Assembly (NCBI GenBank): GCA_019925095.2
Contig: CM034392.1
Location: 16,587,387-16,651,386 of the forward strand
Length of the DNA: 64,000 nucleotides
Direction of reading: 5' to 3'
Source of the DNA: Dendrolimus kikuchii
Taxonomy: Eukaryota > Arthropoda > Insecta > Lepidoptera > Lasiocampidae
The number at the start of each line of letters is the position of its first letter. The stretch's first letter is position 1. The notes beneath the pieces are model-generated. The model was not told where the DNA came from and did not search any database. It saw only the letters and a list, made by a program, of their open reading frames with translations. A program made the translations under genes and the position numbers. This document shows positions 46,766 to 64,000 of the stretch, piece after piece.

Positions 46766-47070
46766 TCAGATTTCCTCCCTCACAGTGTTCATTTGCAGAC
46801 GTTCATGTATTTCATGATTTGTAATAAACCATGGGACATTTGCTATGTTTCTGATTATCATATTTTGAAGTCTCTGCAAAATATTGAGGTTTGTTTGAGT
46901 CACTAGTACTTCCCCACAGCTGTATTCCATATGTCCAACATGGCTTTAAGATGCTTTTATAGATGAGCAGTTTGTTGTCTGTTGAGAGTTTTGAGTTCCA
47001 CCCCATTAGCCAGTAGAGGTTTCTGTATCTAATATTGAGCTCATTTCTCTTCGTTTTTATATGAGATTTC
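46766..47070 (-). mobile_element. Jockey-like LINE fragment (RT C-terminal end)
   Basis: Minus strand reads IKTKRNELNIRYRNLYWLMG, then STDNKLLIYKSILKPCWTYG and IQLWG, the thumb region of jockey-type RT. A frameshift follows and the next frame continues IIRNIANVPWF. Only the 3' end of the element is present, about 400 bp upstream of TTC37. Confidence 0.8.
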
Positions 47071-47467
47071 AGCCGTCGTCACTTCTAAAAATAGATGGAA
47101 AAATTAATATAGAAGTTTTGATTTCTCTTTTGGAAGACAGGAGTTTGTCATAGGACAATCACTTACATTTCAAATTCATTTCGCTCGACAATAATTAGAT
47201 GTACCCAATATTTCCTTTTTATTTTCTTGTTTTCTACATTACAACCAGATTGTCGTCGTTGTCGATTGTATACAAAAGGTAACTCACTAATGCCGGACAG
47301 TAGCCGGAGGGACTAAACAGCAACACCCGATAGTCTACACACGGTAAAACTGTCGGTCTGACCTAATGTGAACCTAGCCAACCAAACTAAGTTGTAATCT
47401 TCTGATATTTTTCCCACCTGTAATTGGCATCAGTACCCATTTATAAACATACATTTTTGGTTACCAG
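47071..47467 (+). promoter_or_regulatory. Presumed TTC37 5' flank
   Basis: Lies between the jockey-like fragment and the ATG. No TATA box is clear; a pyrimidine-rich stretch (47400-47467) leads to TTACCAG before the ATG. The promoter could also lie at the GC-rich block near 46400-46460. Confidence 0.35.
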
Positions 47468-50400
47468 ATGGCTGACATAAAGGCGCTCCTCAAAGAAGCT
47501 AGGAAACTAATAAATGATAAAAACTTTAAAGAAGCTCAAGAATGTTGTAAGAATATATTGCGACAAGATAAACAAAATTACTTTGCCTTAATTTTACTTG
47601 GAAAATCACTAGAAGATTCAGTACAAGCACCACTAGCCTTTCAAAAAGCGATATCAGCTAAACCTGATCAGCCTTTAGCATGGCAAGGTCTTGCTAATTA
47701 TTATGAACGGAAGAATGATAATTTAATAAAACCAAAATTGTTTCCAATATATAAACAAATGCTAAACATGGAAATAGAAGAAGAAAAATCTTTAGAACTA
47801 ATACAAAAAATAGGTCAACTTGCATGTACCTTAAAAAACAGTGAAGCTTTAAGTATACTTTCAAAATTTATATCAACAACAAAAAAGATAAAACTTATAG
47901 AAGAAGCACAAAAACAATTAATCTTTATCCTCAAATCTGAAATTCCATGTAAAGAAGAAGACATACAATCCATTTTAACTATTCTGAAAAAGATTCGAGC
48001 AAGTGATCCTAGTGAAACTATAGAACTTCTACAATGTAAGGTAATTATTCAGAGACACGATTTTTATGAAGCCTTACAAGAAATAATTAGACTAGATTTC
48101 TTCTCCCAAAATATCACAGTAAAGGAATGGCTTTGTCAACAGCTGTGCATGAAATATGTTGAAAATATGTCCTTTTGTAATTTTGATATTAAGAACAATG
48201 TAGATGAAATAACAGAAGGAATAACTAACTCAAAATATCCAGCTCTCTTAAGAAGCATGATAAGCTATGATGAGGGCCTATATTTTGATGCATATAAACA
48301 AAGTGTTCCTTTGATAAATTTCAATGAAGCTGATGTTACAGAAGCAACATTTATCATTAACTGTACAATAAAACTAAAAAAATGGTCTGTAACACAAAAA
48401 CTTACAACAATTTTTTTAAATAAGGTCAAGGATGAGAAGTTTACATTAAAACTTCAAATTCTTTTATTCATCTCATTGGCTAAACAATACAAATGGAAGG
48501 AAGCAATTTCTGTTATTCAAAATATTTCCTTAGAATCTTTGATGCCAAATGAACAAGCTCTGCTTGCAGAATGTCACATACAAACAAATGAATCTGCGGA
48601 TCAAATTATACAGAATTTAAAATCAACAGAATATCAAGTACAACTACAATCTATGTATCTCATTAAGCAACATAAATTTGAAGAAGTTATTAAATTGTTG
48701 GAAAATGATACCGAAAATAAACTGAGCTCTTTGTATTTAGGCAAAGCCTTTTGGGAACTAAAAGATTATGATAAGTGCCATCTGAATCTTCTCAAAGCAG
48801 CTAAACTTAACCCTGATAATGCTGATGTCTTTTTATATTTGGGCAATCTTTATTACAAATATAAAAATGATTTGGAAAAAGCTAAGAAGTGTTATGAAAA
48901 GGCTTATAATTTGGACTCTATTAACTATAAAATTACAAAAAAATTAAGTGAAGTTTATATCAAATTAAACCAAATGGACAATAACTATCAATTGCTTAAT
49001 ATATTAGCTAAGAATGTAACACCTGATCACACATGGGTATATTTTAGATTAGGACTTCATTACCTGAACAAGAGGGAGTGGGAGAATGCTATCATTAATT
49101 TCCGTAATGTCATTAAAAGTGACCACACTGACACTACTGCATTTGAATGTCTAGCCGATGCCTATTATTCCAGGGGTTCTTATACATCAGCTTCAAAAGC
49201 TTACAGCAGAGTTATGGCAATAGACCCAAGCAAATCTGTACATTGTCTCTCAAGGATTGGTTACATTCATTCACTATTAACTCAATATGAAGACGCAATT
49301 TTAACCTTTGAAAAAGTTCTAGTTTATGATCCTCACTCATTATTAGCTTTAAAAGGCATTGCAGAAACCTGGATTAGGATTGCAAAGAAGAAGGTGACTG
49401 CTAAAATATATGGTTCTGCAAGAGATTGTGCACAACAAGCAGTAAATTATATCACTAAATGTATAATAACGGGAAAACAGTACACTTGTTTTTGGAAATT
49501 GTTGGGAGATACATTAATGTTCATCACTAAATTACCAAATAAATATGCTTATGTGTACATGTCTCCATTGAATAAGAATGCTAGTTCAGGAGAAACAAAA
49601 ATAGACAAATTGGACCTATTTCCTCAAGCCATAGCTTGTTACTCATATATAACAAAACAGAAACAGATTATTTCTAGCTATGATTTAGCTTCAGCTTATC
49701 TCTCCTACTACCATGAAACTAATAAAAAGGTAAATTGTCAATTATCTTTCAATTTGACTGTAAAATGCATTGAAGAAAAACCATCGGTTTGGCGCAATTG
49801 GAATTTATTAGGTAAAGTCTGTATTGCTATAAAAAAATATAACTTATCTCAACATTGTTTCATAAAAGCTATAACCACCACTCGCAAATGGTCTGTCGCC
49901 AAAATATGGTGTAATCTCGGCACATTGTATTTAAAATTAAAACTTTACAAACTGGCCAACTATTGCTTTTGGCGTGGGCAATCTACACTCCCATCTTATC
50001 CACATAGTTGGATTGGCCAGGGTCTTATCGCAGAAGTAATCAGGGAAGAAGAGGCGATGGATTTGCTAAGGCATGCCTCACGTTTAGGCTACCATTCAGA
50101 AAGTGCTTTCGGTTATGCTGACTGGGTATGCCGTACATTAAATAGCAATAAAAGCAAAGACGACCCTGAATCAAAATATGCAATAGAAGGATTATATGCA
50201 ATAACTTATGCTATAGATTTATTAGAATGGTATTGTAATTTTGAAGCTAGTGATGCCTGTGCTTATACCATACTGGGAATACTGCAGGAACGCAATGGAC
50301 TATACAAAACTGCTTTAAAATCTTATGAAAATGCATTAAAGTTCTGTGATGAAAGTAGGAAGAATATAACTCTTTTAAATCTCGGCAGAATTTTCTTAAG

Positions 50401-51283
50401 AACTGAACACTATGATGAAGCTGTTCAAGCTTATAAAGCCATTACAGAAGCAAGTCTAGATTCAACTATAGGACTAGCATTGGCTCTTTTGAAGAAAGGT
50501 TTATATGAAGAAGCTTATGCTGCATATGACACAGCTTTACACTGGCTGAGCAATGATGACAATGAAAAAGCAGATATTCTTGTGGCTATGGCTGGGATAG
50601 TTTACATGTACAAAGGAGCAGAAGATGCGAAAACATTACTATTCCATAGTATCCAAATATCTCAGAAAAAACCAACAGCTTACAGTCTATTTGCTATTTG
50701 TTCTTTGGGCCTAATTCATTCTGATCAAAGCTTATCCAAACTAGCTATTAGTGAGTTGCAGAAGTATAAAAAGGAAAGTGATTTTGGATTTGATATTGGC
50801 TTCCTCAAATCCTATATGTTTGTATGTGAAAATGATATTGAAAGAGCCATCAAATTACTTAGTGATTCAATTCACGACTATCCTAGCAATGCTTTACTGT
50901 GGTTTTGTATGGCTCAGTACTGTCTTAGGAATGTTGATGTAAAGCCTAAGGTTGCCAGCTGTTGTGCCCAAAAGGCATTATGTTGTACTAAATATGGACA
51001 TTTTGATTGCAATGCTGCTAAAATAATTGCCTCTGCAAGTATAGCTGAACATTTAGCAGGGGATCGCGTTAAAGCTTTTATTTTAGCCAAAGAAGGACTT
51101 CATATGTATCCTAATCAATCAGAAATTTGGGCTGCTTTGCTTCTATCTCTCGTGTCTAATAAAACATGGACAGAGAGAAAGTATTGGTTATTAACTGCAG
51201 CAGGGCATATGCGCCGTCATCTTAATATTTCTAGACCTATGAGTAGATGGGTCAGTCTAATCGAGAAAAAATTGTGTAAATAA
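47468..51283 (+). CDS. TTC37: TTC37/SKI3 homologue, SKI complex TPR scaffold
   Basis: Superkiller 3 (TTC37/SKIC3) is the tetratricopeptide scaffold of the cytoplasmic SKI complex. With the SKI2 helicase and SKI8/WDR61 it feeds RNA to the exosome. The 1,271-aa product is a TPR array throughout. The N-terminus (ALLKEARKLINDKNFKEAQE, then AWQGLANYYER) aligns with human TTC37. Canonical TPR units recur, for example DVFLYLGNLYYKYKNDLEKA near residue 456 and CLADAYYSRGSYTSASKAYS near 560. The C-terminus ends in SRWVSLIEKKLCK. It is shorter than the roughly 1,560-aa human protein. The coding region is a single uninterrupted exon. The bases just before the ATG read TTACCAG, so a 5' UTR intron could end exactly at the start codon. 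Convergent with METTL1. Confidence 0.96.
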   Translation: MADIKALLKEARKLINDKNFKEAQECCKNILRQDKQNYFALILLGKSLEDSVQAPLAFQKAISAKPDQPLAWQGLANYYERKNDNLIKPKLFPIYKQMLNMEIEEEKSLELIQKIGQLACTLKNSEALSILSKFISTTKKIKLIEEAQKQLIFILKSEIPCKEEDIQSILTILKKIRASDPSETIELLQCKVIIQRHDFYEALQEIIRLDFFSQNITVKEWLCQQLCMKYVENMSFCNFDIKNNVDEITEGITNSKYPALLRSMISYDEGLYFDAYKQSVPLINFNEADVTEATFIINCTIKLKKWSVTQKLTTIFLNKVKDEKFTLKLQILLFISLAKQYKWKEAISVIQNISLESLMPNEQALLAECHIQTNESADQIIQNLKSTEYQVQLQSMYLIKQHKFEEVIKLLENDTENKLSSLYLGKAFWELKDYDKCHLNLLKAAKLNPDNADVFLYLGNLYYKYKNDLEKAKKCYEKAYNLDSINYKITKKLSEVYIKLNQMDNNYQLLNILAKNVTPDHTWVYFRLGLHYLNKREWENAIINFRNVIKSDHTDTTAFECLADAYYSRGSYTSASKAYSRVMAIDPSKSVHCLSRIGYIHSLLTQYEDAILTFEKVLVYDPHSLLALKGIAETWIRIAKKKVTAKIYGSARDCAQQAVNYITKCIITGKQYTCFWKLLGDTLMFITKLPNKYAYVYMSPLNKNASSGETKIDKLDLFPQAIACYSYITKQKQIISSYDLASAYLSYYHETNKKVNCQLSFNLTVKCIEEKPSVWRNWNLLGKVCIAIKKYNLSQHCFIKAITTTRKWSVAKIWCNLGTLYLKLKLYKLANYCFWRGQSTLPSYPHSWIGQGLIAEVIREEEAMDLLRHASRLGYHSESAFGYADWVCRTLNSNKSKDDPESKYAIEGLYAITYAIDLLEWYCNFEASDACAYTILGILQERNGLYKTALKSYENALKFCDESRKNITLLNLGRIFLRTEHYDEAVQAYKAITEASLDSTIGLALALLKKGLYEEAYAAYDTALHWLSNDDNEKADILVAMAGIVYMYKGAEDAKTLLFHSIQISQKKPTAYSLFAICSLGLIHSDQSLSKLAISELQKYKKESDFGFDIGFLKSYMFVCENDIERAIKLLSDSIHDYPSNALLWFCMAQYCLRNVDVKPKVASCCAQKALCCTKYGHFDCNAAKIIASASIAEHLAGDRVKAFILAKEGLHMYPNQSEIWAALLLSLVSNKTWTERKYWLLTAAGHMRRHLNISRPMSRWVSLIEKKLCK

Positions 51284-51287
51284 ATTC

Positions 51288-51293
51288 AATAAA
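51288..51293 (+). terminator. Poly(A) signal of TTC37
   Basis: AATAAA five bases after the TTC37 stop codon, implying a very short 3' UTR. No better signal follows before METTL1 begins on the other strand. Confidence 0.7.
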
Positions 51294-51390
51294 GTTAATT
51301 AATTATTTATCTAGGATTAAAATATTCTGCATCTTTTTTGCTTTCCCTTCTGTATAATAATGTATAGAATAGATTAAGAATAAAATAAGT

Positions 51391-51396
51391 TTTATT
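51391..51396 (-). terminator. Poly(A) signal of METTL1
   Basis: AATAAA on the minus strand 16 bases past the METTL1 stop codon (51414-51412), facing the TTC37 signal about 100 bp away. Confidence 0.7.
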
Positions 51397-51411
51397 ATAA
51401 TTCAATATTTA

Positions 51412-58990
<7,579 letters not shown>

Positions 58991-59935
58991 GACAGTGTTC
59001 TCTTCTTTTCAGTTCACCTATTCATAGAAATTAAAAAAATAAGTATAAAAATCAAAATTTGCGATCACATTTCAAAATTAAAGTTGACCCCACAAACTAC
59101 TATGGATACTACGAATTTAAGGACACAACTACTATGGATACATGGATACTTCCCTACATAAACTACTATGGATACTACGTATCTTTAAGTATTTACGTAT
59201 GTTGACGTTGACCCCTCCTATTATAAGCCCTATTTTTTTATGTTTATGGCTTGGCAACTAGGCTTTTAAGCCAGGCGCAATTGTATTATAGACTACAAGC
59301 AACGCCGTATAACGGAGTTCTTGTGAAAACTCGAAAGGCCACATTTGACTACACAGTTCACATTTCTCACAAAAACACATAATTACTACTCAAAACCTAT
59401 CAATATCCTACAACTATTGTTCGTTTTAGAGTGATTTTACCACTGAAGTAGGTATTATAGACGTCCATGGTATTCTCAAATCTCATTTTCCAGTATATAA
59501 AAGTACTCTGTGAATGTCATACATAAAAAAAAAACTTTCTATGTCAGTGTCACTACTTTGTCAAATTGTCACTGATGTTTTTTTAGACCGATTTCTTCAA
59601 TTGCTGCAAAAAGTAAATAAATGTTTTTTTAAATTTCGTTTTTTTTTTACCGTGGTATCATGAAATATTTACCTGGATTGTTTCCTGATTGAGTGTAGAT
59701 TGCTGCCTACATTTTTACGTAAGTTTTGTGCAAGACACTTTTACTTTAATTCATTTTAATTCTAATAAAATTAATTCGTTCAGTTTCCTAATTTTACTCT
59801 AAAGATCAACATTTCTAAATAACTGTAGGTAACTTTCCAGTCTTTGGCCTAGTATGCCTTGGCTGTGAGAATAACCATTATTTGCATTATAGAAACGTAA
59901 CTCGTACATCGTATATTGTGTCGAGGCCTTAGGTG
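58991..59935 (-). promoter_or_regulatory. METTL1 5' flank
   Basis: Contains the METTL1 promoter by position. AT-rich, no obvious core promoter motif. The segment 59098-59175 holds three ACTATGGATAC blocks (see findings). Confidence 0.35.
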
Positions 59936-60740
59936 AGTAGCGACACCTCGTACCTGACTCCGAGGGCTAAGGCAAGGCCTCCACCTCCGTGCTTGCTTTA
60001 GCCAGCCGGCACGGAGTTGAGTTTGCTAGAGCTAAGACTTAAGCTCCAGGGATGGAAGTGATAAATTGCATCACGTCAGAAGTAGCTTCGGTGAAACTAC
60101 AGCCCACCTCTCTACACTACTTAGCTACTCACACCCATGTTGCCCATGTCTTCGATCGTTTTTTTTGTGGCCCATGCAGGGAGTGGCGAGTCACTGTCAC
60201 CCCATTTTTCCATGTTCCCCTAACATTGCCATGGACAGATGCCATAGTCCCCATATTCCCACTAGCAGTTCACCCCTATAGCCTGGTACTTTTTGTTCTT
60301 ATTACCTGCCATTTTTTTATTTTTTTTAAGGCGGGGGAAATGCTATTTACGCACAATACTGGGTCCTTTGCAAGGGATTAGACCATAGTTGATCATGAAG
60401 GCTTTCCCCTTTGATAAGGGGCAATCCGAACAATAATCAAGCCAGCTTGTGTGGAGACTCAGAGAAGTTGCACGGTCAACAACCACTACCCACTAAAACC
60501 ACCGTCCTCCCATGTGCCCTGCGCTTTTTATGTAGGAAAGGCTGAGACTTAGAACGTAGTTACGCCTAGTCCTACACTGGGAGGGCCTTGGGTGCATTAT
60601 TATATGGTGTAGACAGGGTAATTGCCGGTCAGTGACACAAAGCATTTAGATTGAATTTGTCAAGGCCAAGGTTAAATTTGTGAGGCCATGGCTTCATGCA
60701 AGCCCTCCAAAAGTTTGGGGCATTTTTATGGCCCATGATC
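59935..60740 (+). repeat. GC-richer block, probable unclassified transposon
   Basis: Sharp rise in GC, from about GTCGAGGCCTTAGGTGAGTA to the GCCCATGATCTTTAAAG region. A 109-codon frame (60052-60381) has no family resemblance. Text such as TTGATCATGAAGGCTTTCCC and AACAACCACTACCCAC reads like repeat sequence rather than a gene. Confidence 0.4.
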
Positions 60741-63423
60741 TTTAAAGACATACTATATAATTAAACATTCACAGGTGTATAACAAAGGTGACAGTCCCAT
60801 AAGCCAAGAAACTTTGCTATCTTTATTATTAAACCACTGAATTTTGTACTAAGTACTTTTTGGACTATTTTGGGGTCATCATTTTAGTTTTGGTTCATTG
60901 TAGATATTATCCTCTTGATGGTTTCAGTTTAGTAGTCAAGGATAGATTTAAATTGCTACAAAACTGGATATAAAAACTTTTCAAACAGTTTAGTATAGAT
61001 ATGAGGCATTTTTATTTGTTATTTGAAATCTAGAGTGAATTTTGGGTGGTTATAAAAAAAATAACCACGAAGGCTAAGATGGGAGTGTAGTGAAGCAGAG
61101 CTCCTGCGTTAGCCTTTTAATCTATATTAAAAAAAGTTCAGATCTGTCATGATGTTCATAATAATTAAATGGTGCCCCATAAATATAAACCACCCTTTTT
61201 AATAACTAGTTGTACACTCAAATTTCATGATGATAACAATAATTTAGATTTTTTATACTATACTGTTCTTTGTGATAGACAGACTGTAGTCCTCTTTGAT
61301 AGTCCCAGATCCCCTCGCTCTACTAGCAGTACCTCCTACTTGCCTAGACCTTATTATCATTTCCTACAATTACCCCACAGGGACAGGAGCTTGTCTTTTC
61401 GTGAATTCCTATAGTTTACATAGAGAAAATTGCCCATCAGTGCTGCAACACATTTAAATTTTATAATCAAAAGTACCTAATAAGCTTTTCAAAAGTCCAA
61501 GTTTATTTTAGGATCTGTGATCATAAAGCAAACGAATGGCTAGACTGATGTTGACTGTTTTTTTAATGATATTTTTTTTTTATTGATGAATATCATATTT
61601 TAATACTTATTATTCTATTGCAGAGGAAGATAATTCCAAAAACATAAAAATCATTAAAATTCGTCGAGCTCTTTTTGAGTTATAAATGGTGTAACTAACA
61701 CTACTTTGTTTTATATATATAAGATAAGTGAGGTCACGTCAGCCACTGTTATCAGTGAATTAAATGTCCAGTCTACCCATAGTTGCAAAAAATACTGTTT
61801 CTTTTATAATCAACTATTTTGTAATCTTATTAAATACGTAAAACTGATTTAATAGAACTTTTTTAATGAATTTTAACTTGTAATATTTAGGCATATCACC
61901 TATTTTAGACAAAGAGATCATATTTCAGCTTTGAGATAGTTGCAAAACAAATTCTTTGATATCTACTAAACATTGATATATTACCTTTATATCTCAAGAC
62001 AAATTGCATTATCTCAATAACTCTCATAATATTACTCAAAAATATGTCAATATTCATTATTATTTAATCTAAGATAAGATAATGAAAGATTGATGGGTGT
62101 AAGAGTAATAGCAAGCTAAAAAGTGATGAATGGATTGTTATGCGATGGGTGATTGAAGGTCTGTGCTGACATATGTGTGTAGTAGGATAAAAAAATATGT
62201 TAAGAAAAAGATGTGTTTGAACACCAAATATTTGGGAAGTGAATGGAAAGAGTAATTCAATCCACACAAATTTATAAATATGAATGCTCTGTCTGTTTAT
62301 TGTTCTTTTTGACTAAGTGTTAGAAAGAATTTGATGTTAGATGCAAGAGTTCCAAAAGGACATAGACCTAAAATGTACACTATCAAAACGAAGTGGAATG
62401 TATAACACTATAATACAAATGTTTTGGTCTCATCTGGTAAAGAATCATATTCTGACTTACAAATTTTTATGCCATACGTCTGGTATAAATTGGCCAATAT
62501 AAATGGAGTGTATCTAAAATTTAAACCAGTAGTAAGCAAGAGGTGAAATATGGGACAAATGTAGGACAGCTGTACTCGTATGACTGTTAGGCTATAGCCA
62601 AGAATTTTTGCAAGGTGAAGCATTTTTGTCTGTATATTTCAGCCAGCAGATCCTCAAGCATCCATCCATTTAAACAAGTTTATATGTAATATTATAAAGA
62701 GCTCTCAAATTTAATTTTATATGCATGTGTCATTTAGAATGGGATTTTTGTTAACTTCGCGAGTAATGATAATAACCCATTAAAAACTATTGCCATACTC
62801 ATGTTAGTCCACATGTTTTGGGATAATTTGCATAGTTTTCACATTAAGGTATTGTGAACTTTATATTAGTCCTTTTATTCATGATCATATCCATGATATC
62901 AGAAATATTCTCAGTGATAATTTCTACAATAACTATGTGATATCCAATAAATTGTTTTTTGTTAGTACTTAACTGAAAATATTATTGTCTGTTGTAATAT
63001 TCTCATTTGCCATATTTAGAAGAATATATCAGTTTTTTTCTATGATACCAAGTGACTTTAAAAATTCTAGAATATACACCATATTGCTTTTAAATGGTTT
63101 TATTTAGCTTGCCCTGTTTGGTGTTGTCATATTTTTCAAAGAATTTGGGGTTAGCATTGTGTATTATTGTTTTCTTCCATACTTTACTATTTTTGCATAC
63201 ACCCTCTATACTACCACATATTTTATAATTACACCATGTTAAATTTCAACTCAGCATGTGGTGCTTTGGCATGGGATGTCTATGGTATTAATACTACTAG
63301 TAGGAAATCGGATATCATACAGTAGTCTGCTATCCTAAAGCACATAAAAGTTAATCAGACTATTGTTTATTATGTGCTTAGGTGTGACATTATTTATTCA
63401 GCATTTGGGTAAGCAGTTTTTTA
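60741..63423. other. AT-rich intergenic region
   Basis: No supported gene. One exon-like stretch at 61278-61411 is discussed under findings. A block at 61060-61125 (ATAACCACGAAGGCTAAGAT, CCTGCGTTAGCC) may be a small repeat. Confidence 0.5.
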
Positions 63424-63545
63424 CGGCGCCTGGTTGTTTTGACGTCGCTTCAGCGCCCACGTGCGCCTACCAGCCCGCCACCGCGACCGCGCCGCAGTCT
63501 GCCGCCGGTGTCGGACACGCCGCACGCACGTTTATACGCCGACAA
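63424..63545 (+). promoter_or_regulatory. GC/CpG-rich stretch, likely promoter or 5' UTR
   Basis: A sharp switch from AT-rich flank to a segment dense in CG dinucleotides, 115-235 bp before the ATG at 63659. No TATA box is clear. It is open as an ORF in one frame, but the composition and position fit a promoter and 5' UTR better. Confidence 0.4.
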
Positions 63546-63658
63546 TGCACATCTGTGAAACAGTTTGCGAAATGTTATCGACACCCGAGATTATTAAATA
63601 TCCTATTTGTTTTAAGTCTTGTCGGTTCAATTAGTGTGTTGTGATTTCTTCTACAATA

Positions 63659-63964
63659 ATGAGTACGCAAGGTTCAGAAAGCAGCTTGGACAAAGTCGGG
63701 CACGGGTCGAGGCCGCCCCGGTTACTAATGGACAGCGTGTCATCTGATGAGGGACCGGAGACAGAGCGTTTGTTAAACTCTCAGTTGTCTTCAGTGGTGG
63801 TACCGTTAGGCAGTAGACGGCGGGAGTCACTCACGGCTCCACCATCGCCAACTGATTCCAGGAAAAAACGTGATCACCACCGTCAGCACAATTATATGAA
63901 CCATTTACACCAGCTTATACATTGGCGGGATATATGGAGTGGGGAACCTCACAAAGCTCATGAG
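63659..63964 (+). CDS. First coding exon of an unidentified gene (continues past the window)
   Basis: The ATG at 63659 opens 102 codons to a possible donor (CATGAG then GTATTG). If unspliced, the frame stops at 63982. The product is hydrophilic: MSTQGSESSLDKVGHG, an acidic stretch with a leucine pair (DEGPETERLLNS), basic SRRRESLTAPPSP, then a His-rich NYMNHLHQLIHWRDIW. This looks like a disordered cytoplasmic N-terminus of a larger protein, perhaps a membrane protein with a dileucine sorting signal, but I do not recognise the family. A GC-rich, CpG-rich stretch lies just upstream and GC content is high in the exon itself, both unlike the surroundings. Confidence 0.6.
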
Positions 63965-64000
63965 GTATTGCCTCGCTTCTGACTCATTAATTTGTAATCA

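Overview
The window looks like nuclear DNA of a moth or butterfly. It is AT-rich and intron-rich, and it is packed with repeat types typical of lepidopteran genomes: RTE-like LINEs with CATA-type tails, short dispersed elements starting ACTAGC and ending TATAATATTAGTA, mariner/Tc1 transposons, and a tRNA-headed SINE. No prokaryotic or viral gene set is present. The assignment to Lepidoptera is inference from repeat style and gene structure.

Four cellular genes can be supported. (1) A rotatin (RTTN/Ana3, centriole and basal body) homologue lies on the minus strand. Its start codon is at 34224-34222, and 22 coding exons can be traced to 8208. They join in frame without a stop (4,119 nt, 1,373 codons). 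The 3' end of the gene was not found and probably lies in the left 8 kb or outside the window. (2) A TTC37/SKI3 homologue (SKI complex, RNA exosome cofactor) lies on the plus strand at 47468-51283 as one uninterrupted 1,271-aa coding exon. (3) METTL1 (tRNA guanine-N7 methyltransferase) lies on the minus strand. Six exons between 58990 and 51412 join to exactly 239 codons plus stop. TTC37 and METTL1 are convergent, with poly(A) signals about 100 bp apart. (4) The first coding exon of an unidentified plus-strand gene starts at 63659, behind a GC/CpG-rich stretch, and runs off the right edge.

Most of the rest is mobile DNA. From left to right: an RTE-like LINE remnant (about 5860-7520); repeats in the rotatin introns, including a complete but broken Tc1/mariner element with TA target duplication (19918-21211), a mariner remnant split by a solo LTR with a 4-bp duplication (LTR 31069-31871), a minisatellite (27178-27415) and four scattered SINE-like copies; an I-clade-like LINE remnant with gag, endonuclease, RT and RNase H (about 35930-41400), itself carrying a SINE-like insertion; a foldback element whose right arm was hit by a mariner (42010-43562); a jockey-like RT fragment (46766-47070); and an RTE-like LINE with an uninterrupted 1,061-aa ORF in METTL1 intron 3 (53630-56870). 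A truncated inverted relative of that LINE lies in METTL1 intron 5.

I found no CRISPR array, operon or obviously new molecular system. The most interesting items are structural: the nested insertions that record an order of events, the uninterrupted LINE in sense orientation inside METTL1, two copies of an unclassified element (one in a rotatin intron, one just upstream of the gene), a G-rich tract close to a METTL1 splice donor, and a few orphan exon-like stretches.
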